From assembly GCA_947452555.1 (NCBI GenBank), contig CANGDH010000001.1:372001-436000 (forward strand): DNA of 64,000 nt, given 5' to 3'. Shown here piece after piece: positions 40,149 through 50,411 of the stretch; the first letter of the stretch is position 1, and the number at the start of each line of letters is the position of its first letter. The translations under genes were made by a program, and so were the position numbers. Source of the DNA: Bacteroidota bacterium. GTDB taxonomy: Bacteria > Bacteroidota > Bacteroidia > Chitinophagales > Chitinophagaceae. The notes beneath the pieces are model-generated. The model was not told where the DNA came from. It made no database searches and saw only the letters and a list, made by a program, of their open reading frames with translations.

Positions 40149-41669
40149 ATGAAGTTTTTGATTTTTGTAATAAGTTTCCTTTCATTAATATCATGTTCAA
40201 AAATTGATAAAGTTTCAAGTTTATTAAAGTCTGATCCAATTGTAAAAGAAGATTCTATTAAAATAACTGTTACTCCTGATATTTCTGTAGGTACTAATAA
40301 TATAAATAAAGATTCATTAAGTTTAATTATATATGTAAATTCTAATATCCCAGCACTTGGCCTTACCTATTCATTAGAAGTTAAAAGAAATGAAACAAAT
40401 ATAATCACATTCAAATTCGATTCTACAAGTTTATCAAATTCAATCAATGTAAAATTGGGTGGTTTTACAATCAAAGGTAACTATACTATTAAATTGACAG
40501 TTACTTCTAAATCTAATATTAATAACTCAGTCATTCAAAATTTTGTAATAAATAGAAATAGAATTTATAAGAATTATTTAAAAACTTCCTACGAGCTTTC
40601 AAATTTTGATAGTTGGTTTTCTTCGGCACAATTATATAAAGAAGATGGCTCAAAATATAATAACAATCCATTTATAGATGAACAGTCTACTCAGTTAGAT
40701 ATTGACGGAGATGGACAGGAAGATGTATTTTATTATGAAGGATATGATTTAAATATTAATCCTACACCCAACCCGCCTCCATCTATTTTCATGAATAATG
40801 GACTTATTTTAAAACAAACTCCATGGGTTGATGCTAAAATAAAAGAACCCCATGGTACGAAAATTTTAATTGGTGATTTTAATAATGATTCCTTACCTGA
40901 TTTATTTTCATTAGTGGCTGTAGATCCACCGAATAATTCTCCTGCTGGGTATCTAAATACATTTGACTTTTGTAATTTATTAATAAATTCCCCTTCAGGT
41001 TTTACTAAAGAGAAAGACTATACCGATCAAGGATTTTGGTATTCGGGTTGCTCTGGAGATATTGACAATGATGGTGATTTAGATATAATTGCCTTTAATT
41101 TTCACAATCAATCAAATGGAGTTAAAAGTAGAATAATGTGGAATGACGGAAATGCAAATTTTACAATTGATTTTAATGGTATTGGTGATATTCCTGTTGT
41201 TGATCAATCTGAATTAGTTGATATAAATAATGATGGCTTCTTGGATTTGGTTATTAATTTCCATCCTAATGGAGTTAATAGAATTAATGACTTTAGGATT
41301 TTGTATGGTAATGGGAAAGGTTTTAGTTTAATAAATTCTTCTATAATTAATATTTCTGGGGATTTATTCTTACAAAATTTAGATTTTGTGGATATAGACG
41401 GTGATGGTGTAAAAGAAATTATACCAAGTGGTAATTATATAAATTTAAGTGGGTCCCCAGTTTACTTTATTTCATTTTATAAATCGTATGATAAAGGGAA
41501 AATATATTTAGACAAATCAAATCAGTTTATAGATTATAATACTGCAGGTAGGTTCTATCATATTATAGTTCAAGATATTGATAAAAATGGTTTGATAGAT
41601 ATATTCTCTAGCGATAAAAAAGATAATATTCGATGGGAATGGAATGGATCAAAATTTATAAAAAAATAA
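40149..41669 (+). CDS. Lipoprotein with FG-GAP/VCBS-type DxDxDG repeats
   Basis: Lipobox LISC; DIDGDGQEDVFYYE, IGDFNNDSLPDLFS, DIDNDGDLDIIAF, DINNDGFLDLVINF, DIDGDGVKEIIPS, DIDKNGLIDIFSS. Confidence 0.85.
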   Translation: MKFLIFVISFLSLISCSKIDKVSSLLKSDPIVKEDSIKITVTPDISVGTNNINKDSLSLIIYVNSNIPALGLTYSLEVKRNETNIITFKFDSTSLSNSINVKLGGFTIKGNYTIKLTVTSKSNINNSVIQNFVINRNRIYKNYLKTSYELSNFDSWFSSAQLYKEDGSKYNNNPFIDEQSTQLDIDGDGQEDVFYYEGYDLNINPTPNPPPSIFMNNGLILKQTPWVDAKIKEPHGTKILIGDFNNDSLPDLFSLVAVDPPNNSPAGYLNTFDFCNLLINSPSGFTKEKDYTDQGFWYSGCSGDIDNDGDLDIIAFNFHNQSNGVKSRIMWNDGNANFTIDFNGIGDIPVVDQSELVDINNDGFLDLVINFHPNGVNRINDFRILYGNGKGFSLINSSIINISGDLFLQNLDFVDIDGDGVKEIIPSGNYINLSGSPVYFISFYKSYDKGKIYLDKSNQFIDYNTAGRFYHIIVQDIDKNGLIDIFSSDKKDNIRWEWNGSKFIKK

Positions 41670-41674
41670 AATAT

Positions 41675-42784
41675 ATGAAAATAAATAGAATTTTATTATT
41701 TATGTTAATCGTTACATTAATTGCATGTCAAAAACAGGTAGATTACACACCACAGTTAAATGATTTAAATAGTAATATACGGGCCTTGCAAAAGAGCAGA
41801 GATTCTTTGGCCACTGCCTTATCTCAAAGTAATCTAAATATTTTAACCTTACAAAAGAATAACGATTCGTTAAGCAAATCTATAAAAAGTACTGATTCTT
41901 TATTGAATAAATTGAATATTTCTAACTCAGCTATTTTTAAATCTTTAGACTCAATCAAGTTACAGCTTTCTACAATGAATGTTCAAATATTATCATTAAC
42001 AATACAAATGAATAGTGCAAATGCGGATATTTTATCAATTAATAATCAAATATCAATTCTGAATTTACAATATAATAATTTGTCAAAACTCTTTAATAAT
42101 TTAATACTGCAAACGTCAATTTCAAATGGTCTTGTTGCATACTTTCCATTAAACGGAAATGCAAATGATAGTAGTAGCAATGGGAATAATGGGGTTGTAA
42201 ATGGAGCATCTTTAACTGCAGATAGGTTCGGAAATCCGAATTCAGCTTATAGTTTTGATGGCTATCACGAGATTTCAGCACCTAGTAAAGATTATTTAAA
42301 TATACTTGGTGATATGTCAATTTCGGCTTGGTTTTTTGCTTCAGGTTTTCCGACATTCAGGACATGCTATACAATTTTAACCAAAAGAGTTTCTATATCT
42401 GCAGGGATGCCATATGATTTATGTATAAATTATCAATATGGTTATAATAATAATAGTGATTATAATAAACTTATGTTTGCTTCTGATTCTTATTATCCAA
42501 ATTATCAATATCTTCAATCATCAACAAATGCGACCAATAATAAATGGTCAAACATTATTGCAACAATTAGTGGTACTAATTTGAAAATATATTTAGATGA
42601 AGTATTAGTTTTAGATACCATTGTAAATAATTCATTAAGAGTTGCAAATGTTAGTTCATTAATTATTGGAGGAGGTGCAAGACCAGATAAGCCAAGTGAA
42701 CAATTTATTGGAAATCTTGATGACATCAGATTATACAATCGAACATTGACTCAATCTGAAATATCTTATTTGGCATCGCATTAA
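41675..42784 (+). CDS. Lipoprotein with coiled coil and LamG/concanavalin-like domain
   Basis: MKINRILLFMLIVTLIACQKQ lipobox; SL/NDSL coiled coil; LVAYFPLNGNANDSSSNGNNGVVNGASLTADRFGNPNSAYSFDG ... NLDDIRLYNRTLTQSEI. Start trimmed from 41633. Confidence 0.85.
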   Translation: MKINRILLFMLIVTLIACQKQVDYTPQLNDLNSNIRALQKSRDSLATALSQSNLNILTLQKNNDSLSKSIKSTDSLLNKLNISNSAIFKSLDSIKLQLSTMNVQILSLTIQMNSANADILSINNQISILNLQYNNLSKLFNNLILQTSISNGLVAYFPLNGNANDSSSNGNNGVVNGASLTADRFGNPNSAYSFDGYHEISAPSKDYLNILGDMSISAWFFASGFPTFRTCYTILTKRVSISAGMPYDLCINYQYGYNNNSDYNKLMFASDSYYPNYQYLQSSTNATNNKWSNIIATISGTNLKIYLDEVLVLDTIVNNSLRVANVSSLIIGGGARPDKPSEQFIGNLDDIRLYNRTLTQSEISYLASH

Positions 42785-43194
42785 TTATTTTTATAAATCC
42801 AAAGGTGAATTGATATGACTCAAACCATAATTCACATCCAATTGATAACAAATAGTATATATGCTTAAAAAATATGCTAAGACATCTTTGGCACTATTTT
42901 CAGCATTAGATTCCAAATTTACGAAGGTATAGTGCTAGTTATAATTATAAAGCTAAGATTATAGAGTAACTTAACTTTAAATGATTTGAAAGTTTTTTGT
43001 TAGATGAGTAATCTGCTTTTGATTCCTACCTATGTAGTTGCATTTATTTTATAAATTCTACTGTATTTCTAAGTTTATCCTTTATAGTACATTTTATATC
43101 TAAATTATATAATTATACATTCTAGTTTATTTAAATTATATCGTAATTTCATTTGCTGTTCCCCTGCAGCTCTTCAGTTTTAATTTATAATTTT

Positions 43195-43716
43195 ATGAAA
43201 GGGGTAATTTATATACTATTTTTCTCAACATTGACAATTCAGTTGAAATGTCAATCCATAACACCATTTACTGTTAATATAGCGGGTTTTACAGGGCAGC
43301 AAAATGGGTATTCATTAACAGTAAGTACAGGTGAAACTATTTCTATTACAGATTTTAAAACTGCTAATGGTGTTAGTTTAAGTAGTGGTTTTTTGCAGAA
43401 CAATCCTCCTATTGTAACAGGGATTGAAGATGTATTGTCTAAGATAGGCTCTAATGAAGTTTTAATTAGTCCAAATCCCACTTCAACATTTACTAATTTA
43501 ATTTCAAACTTTAGTAGTCCCGGTCAAATACAATATCAAGTTTTAGATATAAATTCTAAAATACTATACAGAAGTCAGCCATTAAATGGGTTGAACAAAC
43601 TACAAACTAAGATTGAACTATCATCGAATCCTTCTGGTACTTATTATATACAAGTATTCTTTAAGCCTAGTAATGGAATTGCTAAAACAGGAATCTATAA
43701 AATTATAAAATTATAA
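43195..43716 (+). CDS. Small secreted protein with T9SS type A C-terminal sorting domain
   Basis: Signal peptide; SPNPTSTFTNLISNFSSPGQIQYQVLDINSKILYRSQPLNG...SGTYYIQVFF...KIIKL. Start trimmed from 43153. Confidence 0.82.
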   Translation: MKGVIYILFFSTLTIQLKCQSITPFTVNIAGFTGQQNGYSLTVSTGETISITDFKTANGVSLSSGFLQNNPPIVTGIEDVLSKIGSNEVLISPNPTSTFTNLISNFSSPGQIQYQVLDINSKILYRSQPLNGLNKLQTKIELSSNPSGTYYIQVFFKPSNGIAKTGIYKIIKL

Positions 43717-43718
43717 TC

Positions 43719-46700
43719 ATGAATAGTATAAAGAAATATATTTTAATTGTATTTACTATTTGTATTGCATCAACCACATTTGCTCAGGGAATTAATTTTC
43801 AAGGAGTAGCACGTTCTGCAAATGGAATAATTATCGCTGGCTCTAACATTAGTTTAAGACTGTCTATTTTGAGTAAAAGTGTTGATGCAACACCTGAGTT
43901 TGTTGAGACTAAAACAGTGATAACAAATACACAAGGTATATTTTCAATCGTTGTAGGGGATGCAGCTAATAATGCAGTTATTGGAAGTTTTAAATCTATT
44001 AATTGGGCGGATGCACCAAAGTTTTTGAAAGTAGAAATGGACCCTTCTGGAGGAACAAATTATATATCTATGGGTATCACACAATTACAATATGTTCCAT
44101 ACTCATTTTATAGTTTAGGAGTAGATGCATCAAATATAAGTGGTACGTTGTCTGTCGAAAAAGGGGGTACTGGTGTAGCTAGTTTAGCTGCTTTAAAATC
44201 CGCTCTTAATATTATAAATACAACAAATGATAATGGTTCATTTATATCAGATATATCTGTTAATGGACATACTTTTGGTAGAGGTAAGAATAATGATGAA
44301 ACAAATCTAGCAATTGGGAAAAGTGTCTTATCATTAGGTACTTCTGGCAGAGCTAATGTAGGAATTGGTTATGATGCATTAAGTAACAATACATCTGGTT
44401 ATTCAAATACATCAATTGGAACACAATCCCTTTTTTCAAATACGTTAGGTGGGCAAAATGTTGCAATTGGTTACAGGGCATTGTATACTAATTCAAATGC
44501 AATTTCAAATATAGCAATTGGTAATAGTTCTATGTATTCTAATACAACTGGCAGTGAAAATATTAGTATTGGTATCACTTCAATGTATAATAATCTAAAT
44601 GGACACAGTAATGTTTCTGTAGGTTCATCTTCATTATATGATAATACAATTGGACATTCAAATGTTTCTATAGGTAGTGGTTCATTAAGAAAAAATACTA
44701 TCGGTTTTAATAATGTCTCAGTTGGAGAAATGGCTTTAAATTATAATGTTGCTAATAATGGTAATACTGCAATCGGTGCGTTTGCTATGACACGTTCAGA
44801 TAATCGATCTGATGGCATATTTTCTGCAAATACAGCAGTTGGAAGTGGGGCGTTAATGGGTGGAATTACCCCTTCATTAAATATTGGGATAAGTAATACT
44901 GTTGTTGGTGCTCAATCTTTATCTTTTAATACTAGTGGTTCCGGCAACTCTGCATTTGGTGTCAATGCATTGTTAAATAATACAACAGGAAGTAATAATG
45001 TTGCATTAGGGTATCAAACATTAAATTCAAATACTACAGTTGGCGATTTAGTTGCTATTGGATCAAATTCATTAATGAGAAATACTACAGGCTTTGGAAA
45101 TACCGCAATTGGTTCTTATTCTATGCAAAACAATACTACTGGAGATAGAAATACAGCGTTAGGTGATGCTGCATTAAATAATAATACTACTGGAGTTTAT
45201 AACACTGCAATAGGTGCAGAAGTATTAAGAGCAAACACTATAGGGGCAAGAAATACCGGAGTAGGTATGTATACTTTATTAAATAATACAGTAGGCAACA
45301 ATAATACTTCTTTAGGTATGTATGCTTTAAAGGATAATACTATAGGAGGAGGAAATATTGCTTTGGGCTCGGATGCATTAAGTTATAATGTTGCAAATAA
45401 TGAATCAATTGCAATAGGGAATAATGCAATGCAGTATGCAAATAGTACTAGCAGTGGTATTACAACTGGGAATATAGCAGTTGGGCATTATTCATTAATG
45501 GGTAGTACTACTTCATCAAATAATATTGGTACAATGAACACTGCAATCGGTTATCAAACATTAAGGAATAATACAAGTGGATATGGAAATGCAGTTGTGG
45601 GATGGAATTCATTAGTTAATAATAATACTGGTTATTTGAACTCGACTTTAGGACAAGAAGCATTATTAAACAATACGACTGGGGGTAGAAATATTGCAAT
45701 CGGATACCAGGCACTTGCTAATAATGTCTCTAAGAGTGGATCTATTGCAATTGGTTATTATGCTATGAATAATGCAGACAATAGTTTATCTGGAGCCTCA
45801 ACTGGTAATGTTGCAATTGGAGAATCTTCATTAAAAGGAAGTTCAACACCAGCAAATAATACTGGAACTAATAATACTGCAGTTGGTAGTAATACATTGA
45901 TGAATAATACTTCTGGTAGCAATAATTCAACTTTTGGTTTATCAGCTTTAACATCAAATACTACTGGTACAGAAAATACAGCAATTGGATTTCAAGCTTT
46001 ACAATCCAATACAACAGGTAATCAAAACTTGGCTTTAGGAAAAGGCGCATTAAACTCAAATACGACTGCTTATTACAATGTAGCGCTAGGTATAGATGCT
46101 TTATATTCTAATACAACAGGGACAAACAATGTTGCAGTTGGTGATGGTGGATTGTATAATAATATTTCTGGTATTAATAATACAAGTTTTGGGAATCAGA
46201 CATTAAGTTCAAATACAGCTTCAAATAATACAGGAGTTGGTTTTCAGGCGTTAAAATCTAATAATACTGGTACAAAAAATAATGCATTTGGTCAAGGTGC
46301 GTTACTTTCTAATATATCCAGCAATTCAAATATTGCAATTGGAAATTTGGCTTTAGAAAAGCATTTAACAGGAGATGGTAGTATAGGAATAGGAGAAATG
46401 GCTTTAAATTCAGATGTAACTGGAGTTGGGAATGTTGGAATTGGATTTTATTCATTGATGTCAAATACAAGTGGTGGAAGTAATACTGCAGTTGGGAATA
46501 ATAGCATGAATTTAAATACAACTGGAACAGGTAATTCTGTTTTGGGAAATGCTTCTTTAATGAATAATACCACCGGCAACAACAATACTGTAATTGGTAA
46601 TTATACTTTGGTAAATAATACAACTGGAAGTCAAAATACAGTAATTGGTAAAGATGCGGGACTTTCTTTAATAAATGGAAGTAATAATACATTGTTGGGT

Positions 46701-47432
46701 TATAATTCAGATGTTGCCTCAAATAGTTTGTCAAATACTACAGCTATTGGCAATGGAGCAATTGTTTCAGCTTCTAATACAATTCAATTAGGAAATACAT
46801 CAATAACTGATGTTAAAACAAGCGGTACAATTACTGCTGCAGGATATAAAATCGCGGGTGGTACTTCGACACAAACGCTTATGGCAGATGGGAGCACAGC
46901 TGCATTGGGAGCATCCACTTTTATACATTATATAGGCGAATTATTTGGGGGAGGTATTGTAGTAGCAGTATGGAAAGCTTCAGGAGTTGAACATGGTTTG
47001 ATTGCTTCTAAAATTGATTTAAGTTCAGGTATAGCATGGAGTAATGTAACAAATAGTGCCACAGGAGCTACAAGCCCAAGTAATGGGCAAACAAATACAA
47101 CTGCAATAATAAATCAAGGTGGTCATACAAATGGTGCTGCAAAATTATGTGATGACTATATTAATGCTGATTATGGAACTGGTATTTTTTCTGATTGGTA
47201 TTTACCTGCTTATTTTGAGTTAAGAACTTGTTTTAATTCTGCAATGATAGTAAATAAAATTTTAGGTGACACTGATGGATTTAAGTTCATATTTTCATAT
47301 CCAGGTATATATTGGTGTTCTTCAGAATATGATTTAGGATTTAGTTTAAATTTATCATTTATGGAGGGCACAAGTAATACTGGACAAGGGAAAGGGTCAT
47401 TATCTAGAGTGAGAGCTGTTAGGCAATTTTGA
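43719..47432 (+). CDS. Giant repeat protein: YadA-head-like 17-residue repeats with DUF1566/Lcl-like C-terminal domain
   Basis: Signal peptide; many copies of NTAIGxxALxxNTTGxxN; C-terminus SDWYLPAYFELRTCFN...YWCSSEY...SRVRAVRQF. Confidence 0.82.
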   Translation: MNSIKKYILIVFTICIASTTFAQGINFQGVARSANGIIIAGSNISLRLSILSKSVDATPEFVETKTVITNTQGIFSIVVGDAANNAVIGSFKSINWADAPKFLKVEMDPSGGTNYISMGITQLQYVPYSFYSLGVDASNISGTLSVEKGGTGVASLAALKSALNIINTTNDNGSFISDISVNGHTFGRGKNNDETNLAIGKSVLSLGTSGRANVGIGYDALSNNTSGYSNTSIGTQSLFSNTLGGQNVAIGYRALYTNSNAISNIAIGNSSMYSNTTGSENISIGITSMYNNLNGHSNVSVGSSSLYDNTIGHSNVSIGSGSLRKNTIGFNNVSVGEMALNYNVANNGNTAIGAFAMTRSDNRSDGIFSANTAVGSGALMGGITPSLNIGISNTVVGAQSLSFNTSGSGNSAFGVNALLNNTTGSNNVALGYQTLNSNTTVGDLVAIGSNSLMRNTTGFGNTAIGSYSMQNNTTGDRNTALGDAALNNNTTGVYNTAIGAEVLRANTIGARNTGVGMYTLLNNTVGNNNTSLGMYALKDNTIGGGNIALGSDALSYNVANNESIAIGNNAMQYANSTSSGITTGNIAVGHYSLMGSTTSSNNIGTMNTAIGYQTLRNNTSGYGNAVVGWNSLVNNNTGYLNSTLGQEALLNNTTGGRNIAIGYQALANNVSKSGSIAIGYYAMNNADNSLSGASTGNVAIGESSLKGSSTPANNTGTNNTAVGSNTLMNNTSGSNNSTFGLSALTSNTTGTENTAIGFQALQSNTTGNQNLALGKGALNSNTTAYYNVALGIDALYSNTTGTNNVAVGDGGLYNNISGINNTSFGNQTLSSNTASNNTGVGFQALKSNNTGTKNNAFGQGALLSNISSNSNIAIGNLALEKHLTGDGSIGIGEMALNSDVTGVGNVGIGFYSLMSNTSGGSNTAVGNNSMNLNTTGTGNSVLGNASLMNNTTGNNNTVIGNYTLVNNTTGSQNTVIGKDAGLSLINGSNNTLLGYNSDVASNSLSNTTAIGNGAIVSASNTIQLGNTSITDVKTSGTITAAGYKIAGGTSTQTLMADGSTAALGASTFIHYIGELFGGGIVVAVWKASGVEHGLIASKIDLSSGIAWSNVTNSATGATSPSNGQTNTTAIINQGGHTNGAAKLCDDYINADYGTGIFSDWYLPAYFELRTCFNSAMIVNKILGDTDGFKFIFSYPGIYWCSSEYDLGFSLNLSFMEGTSNTGQGKGSLSRVRAVRQF
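44290..46800 (+). repeat. Degenerate 51-bp (17-codon) coding repeat array
   Basis: Protein register NTAIGFQALQSNTTGNQ / NLALGKGALNSNTTAYY / NVALGIDALYSNTTGTN; boundaries approximate. Confidence 0.85.
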
Positions 47433-47616
47433 TTATAAATTTTTAAGGTTGTATTTTTTATTTATTCAATTTCTGGGAAACAATTTAAATGTACAATGTA
47501 TTTTGAAATATCATTTTTACATTGGGACAAATCAGGGACAAATAAATGATTAATAAGTGATATTCAAAAAGCGCCAATGAGTAAGTTGTGTGGAAAACCA
47601 GACGTAAACAAATAAA

Positions 47617-47642
47617 AAACCCCCGTTGTTAAACGAGGGTTT
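47617..47642 (-). terminator. Rho-independent terminator after tRNA-Leu(CAA)
   Basis: Minus strand AAACCCTCGTT-TAAC-AACGGGGGTTTTTT. Confidence 0.85.
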
Positions 47643-47643
47643 G

Positions 47644-47727
47644 TGCCCAGAGGGGGAATCGAACCCCCACTACCTTGCGATAACCAGATTTTGAGTCTAG
47701 CGCGTCTACCAATTCCGCCATCTAGGC
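47644..47727 (-). tRNA. tRNA-Leu (anticodon CAA)
   Basis: GCCTAGA/TCTGGGC acceptor, CTAGA-CTCAAAA-TCTGG anticodon arm, variable arm TATC-GCAA-GGTA, GGGGGTTCGATTCCCCC; CCA not encoded. Confidence 0.95.
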
Positions 47728-47768
47728 ATTTTGAATGCCTTAACATTCCGACGGGATGCAATATTACG

Positions 47769-48272
47769 TTAATGATGGAATTCTGCCAAAATACGATCAA
47801 GGTATTTTTTCTTATAATAATATTCTTTTATTTGCAACATTGCTTTTTCGGGAATAGAATTGACCTCATCACTATCCAAGTACGCTTTAATAGGACTGAG
47901 AATGTCATTTTGAAGGATATTAATTTGAGTTAAAATATGTTCTTTTTGTTCAGGTGTAACCGCGTCCATCCAGCCTTCATTTAGTTCCATCATCTCCATC
48001 AAGAAATCGGGACTTAGGTTGTACTTCTCGTCACTTTGTATTTTACCGGTAAGTTCCAAAACATAAGGTAGGACTAGCTCCTTATTATTTAACAAGGTAA
48101 ATCCTTTATTTGCCATTGCAGATCGTTCAAGTGCTTCTTCTTGCTCAAATGGGCTTTCTTGAGTAAACTTGTCTGGATGTGAAGCTCTCTGTATATCCAT
48201 AAAAGCAACACGTAATTTGGCTGCGTCTACTTGAAAACTAATAGGGAGTCCGAATAATTCAAAAAAGTTCAT
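47769..48272 (-). CDS. hscB: Fe-S cluster assembly co-chaperone HscB
   Basis: MNFFELFGLPISFQVDAAKLRVAFMDIQRASHPDKFTQ; ELTGKIQSDEKYNLS. Start trimmed from 48383. Confidence 0.88.
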   Translation of the reverse strand: MNFFELFGLPISFQVDAAKLRVAFMDIQRASHPDKFTQESPFEQEEALERSAMANKGFTLLNNKELVLPYVLELTGKIQSDEKYNLSPDFLMEMMELNEGWMDAVTPEQKEHILTQINILQNDILSPIKAYLDSDEVNSIPEKAMLQIKEYYYKKKYLDRILAEFHH

Positions 48273-48306
48273 TTTAATGTTTTGTATATTGTGTAAAATT
48301 ACCCAA

Positions 48307-49506
48307 ATGCCGGTATTAGCACTTATTAAAGAGGGAAAAGTTCCAAGCGATAATAGAGTTGCTTTGACTCCAAAACAATGCAAATGGTTAATGGAAACTA
48401 ATCCTGGGTGTGAAATTATTGTAGAATCCTCAGATATACGTTGTTTTAAAGATCAGGAATATCTCAATGAAGGTATTAAAATTGTAACTGATATTGCAAG
48501 TGCTGATATATTATTTGGTATAAAGGAAGTTCCTAAAGAAAAGCTAATTCCTAATAAAACATACTTATTTTTCTCACATACTAAAAAAGCGCAATTATAT
48601 AATCAAGCTTTGTTCCATGCAATGATGGATAAAAACATTACACTTATTGATTATGAATGTTTGGAACATGAGGATGGTCAAAGATTAATTGGCTTTGGTT
48701 TTTTTGCAGGTATAGTTGGTGCTCATAATGGTATAATGGCTTATGGGAATAGAACAAAACAATTTCATTTAGGAAGAGTTAAAGCAGTGAAAGATTATTT
48801 GGAATTAATCCATACTTATTTTGGATTAAAATTACCTCCAATTAAAATTGCAATTACAGGTTCAGGTAGGGTGGCACATGGTATTTTAGAAATTATGAAC
48901 TTAATGGACGTTCAACAAGTAGAGCCAGATGAATACATAAGTCGTACTTACAGCTATCCTGTGTATGTTCATTTAAAAGGTCGTGATTTGTATTTACGCA
49001 ATGACACTAATAGTTATGAAAGAAATGACTTTCATGAACATCCAGATAAATACAGATGTACTTTTAATGCATATTTAAAGCATACGCATATTTTAATGAA
49101 TGGTATTTATTGGGAACCTGGGATTCCTCCATTATTTACACAAGAAGATTTAAAAGACGATGATTATAATCTAACTACCATTGCAGATATCACAGACGAT
49201 GCACATGGAAGTGTCCCATGTAATTTAGGTGACGCTAGTTCGGATGATCCAATTTATGGTGTTAATATTGAAACTTTTAAGAAGGAAGCGCCTTATCATC
49301 ATAATTGTATTGACGTAATGGCGGTTGGTAATTTACCTAATGAATTACCAAGAGATGCTAGTCGTTTTTTCGGAGAGCAATTAATAAAGTATGTCTTATC
49401 TGATTTATTAATGGGAGGAAATAAAATTATTAAAAGGGCTACAATGCTTGAACATGGTCTACTTAATGCTCATTACAATCATTTAGCAATATATGCTAAA
49501 CACTAA
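48307..49506 (+). CDS. Saccharopine dehydrogenase / alanine dehydrogenase (AlaDH/PNT, Lys1-like) family protein
   Basis: LALIKEGKVPSDNRVALTPKQC, IAITGSGRVAHGILEIM, DVMAVGNLPNELPRDAS. Start trimmed from 48277. Confidence 0.82.
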   Translation: MPVLALIKEGKVPSDNRVALTPKQCKWLMETNPGCEIIVESSDIRCFKDQEYLNEGIKIVTDIASADILFGIKEVPKEKLIPNKTYLFFSHTKKAQLYNQALFHAMMDKNITLIDYECLEHEDGQRLIGFGFFAGIVGAHNGIMAYGNRTKQFHLGRVKAVKDYLELIHTYFGLKLPPIKIAITGSGRVAHGILEIMNLMDVQQVEPDEYISRTYSYPVYVHLKGRDLYLRNDTNSYERNDFHEHPDKYRCTFNAYLKHTHILMNGIYWEPGIPPLFTQEDLKDDDYNLTTIADITDDAHGSVPCNLGDASSDDPIYGVNIETFKKEAPYHHNCIDVMAVGNLPNELPRDASRFFGEQLIKYVLSDLLMGGNKIIKRATMLEHGLLNAHYNHLAIYAKH

Positions 49507-49568
49507 GTCTGAATATTGAAAACAGGTAGTCTATAATATCGAAACGCTAATTCAGCAATAAAGGAATT

Positions 49569-50411
49569 CTAAAATTGTAAATAAAATTCTTTAAGTAAAG
49601 TTGTGAAATGTGCATCATACTTATTTTCAACGTCCTTTATGTAAATTTTAGATCGCTTAATACTATTTACAGTTTGTTTTACAATGGCACTATGTTGACT
49701 TAATTCATTACTAAAAGGTTTGACATATTTTTGCATCGCACGTATCGGCAAATTTTTTACACTATTGTGTACTAGAACCTCTTCCACTAATTGGAGTCCT
49801 TTTTGATCACATAATTTCTGCATGGTATAGGAACGTAATGTGGGAATTAAAACATAATAGGTTCCGCCTTCTTTTAATAAATCGAATACATTTTCTACTA
49901 ATTCATTCCACGGCAATTCAGCACTATGAGCTGCTAGATTTTTTTTCTCGTCGGGTGATTTTAAATCCCTTTCGAAAAAAGGAGGGTTGCTTATAATACA
50001 ATCAAATTTTGAAAAAATAGAATTGCTTATATAGTTATCGGATTCACTGGTTTTAAAATGGTCAAAATAGGTTTGAATTGAATTATGTACAATACTCAAT
50101 CTACTTGACCAGGGGCTTAATGCAAAATTACTAGCGGCTTCTTTAGCAGTAGCTGCTTCAATTTCAACAGCCGTTATATGTGTCGGTTCAGTATATATAT
50201 TATTATCAGTATTGGTAATCGCTGTCGCTTGCGCCAACATTAAACTTAATAAGCCTGTACCCGCTCCGATATCTAAAATATTTTTTGCAGTTTTAATTCG
50301 CTCATCACTTGCAGCCCATGCTCCAAACAAACATGCATCAGTACAAACCTTCATAGCGGAATGTTCCTGATGCACGATAAATTTTTTGAACTGAAAGAAT
50401 GTGTTAGCCAC
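49569..50411 (-). CDS. tRNA1(Val) (adenine-N6)-methyltransferase-like protein
   Basis: NILDIGAGTGLLSLMLAQ, IISNPPFFERDLKSPDEKKNLAAHS. Confidence 0.88.
   Translation of the reverse strand: MANTFFQFKKFIVHQEHSAMKVCTDACLFGAWAASDERIKTAKNILDIGAGTGLLSLMLAQATAITNTDNNIYTEPTHITAVEIEAATAKEAASNFALSPWSSRLSIVHNSIQTYFDHFKTSESDNYISNSIFSKFDCIISNPPFFERDLKSPDEKKNLAAHSAELPWNELVENVFDLLKEGGTYYVLIPTLRSYTMQKLCDQKGLQLVEEVLVHNSVKNLPIRAMQKYVKPFSNELSQHSAIVKQTVNSIKRSKIYIKDVENKYDAHFTTLLKEFYLQF

Noticed and set aside
46309-46734. 141-aa minus-strand ORF inside the repeat protein
   Set aside because: Low-complexity Y/L/Q-rich translation produced by the antisense of the Asn/Thr/Gly repeat; no start context or family features.
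38497-47727. Genomic island inserted at tRNA-Leu(CAA)
   Set aside because: No integrase, no attachment-site repeat and no obvious compositional break seen; only the accessory content suggests it.
47564-47933. Short ORFs spanning tRNA-Leu(CAA)
   Set aside because: They translate across the tRNA and its terminator (e.g. GGIGRRARLKIW), a common false-ORF artefact.
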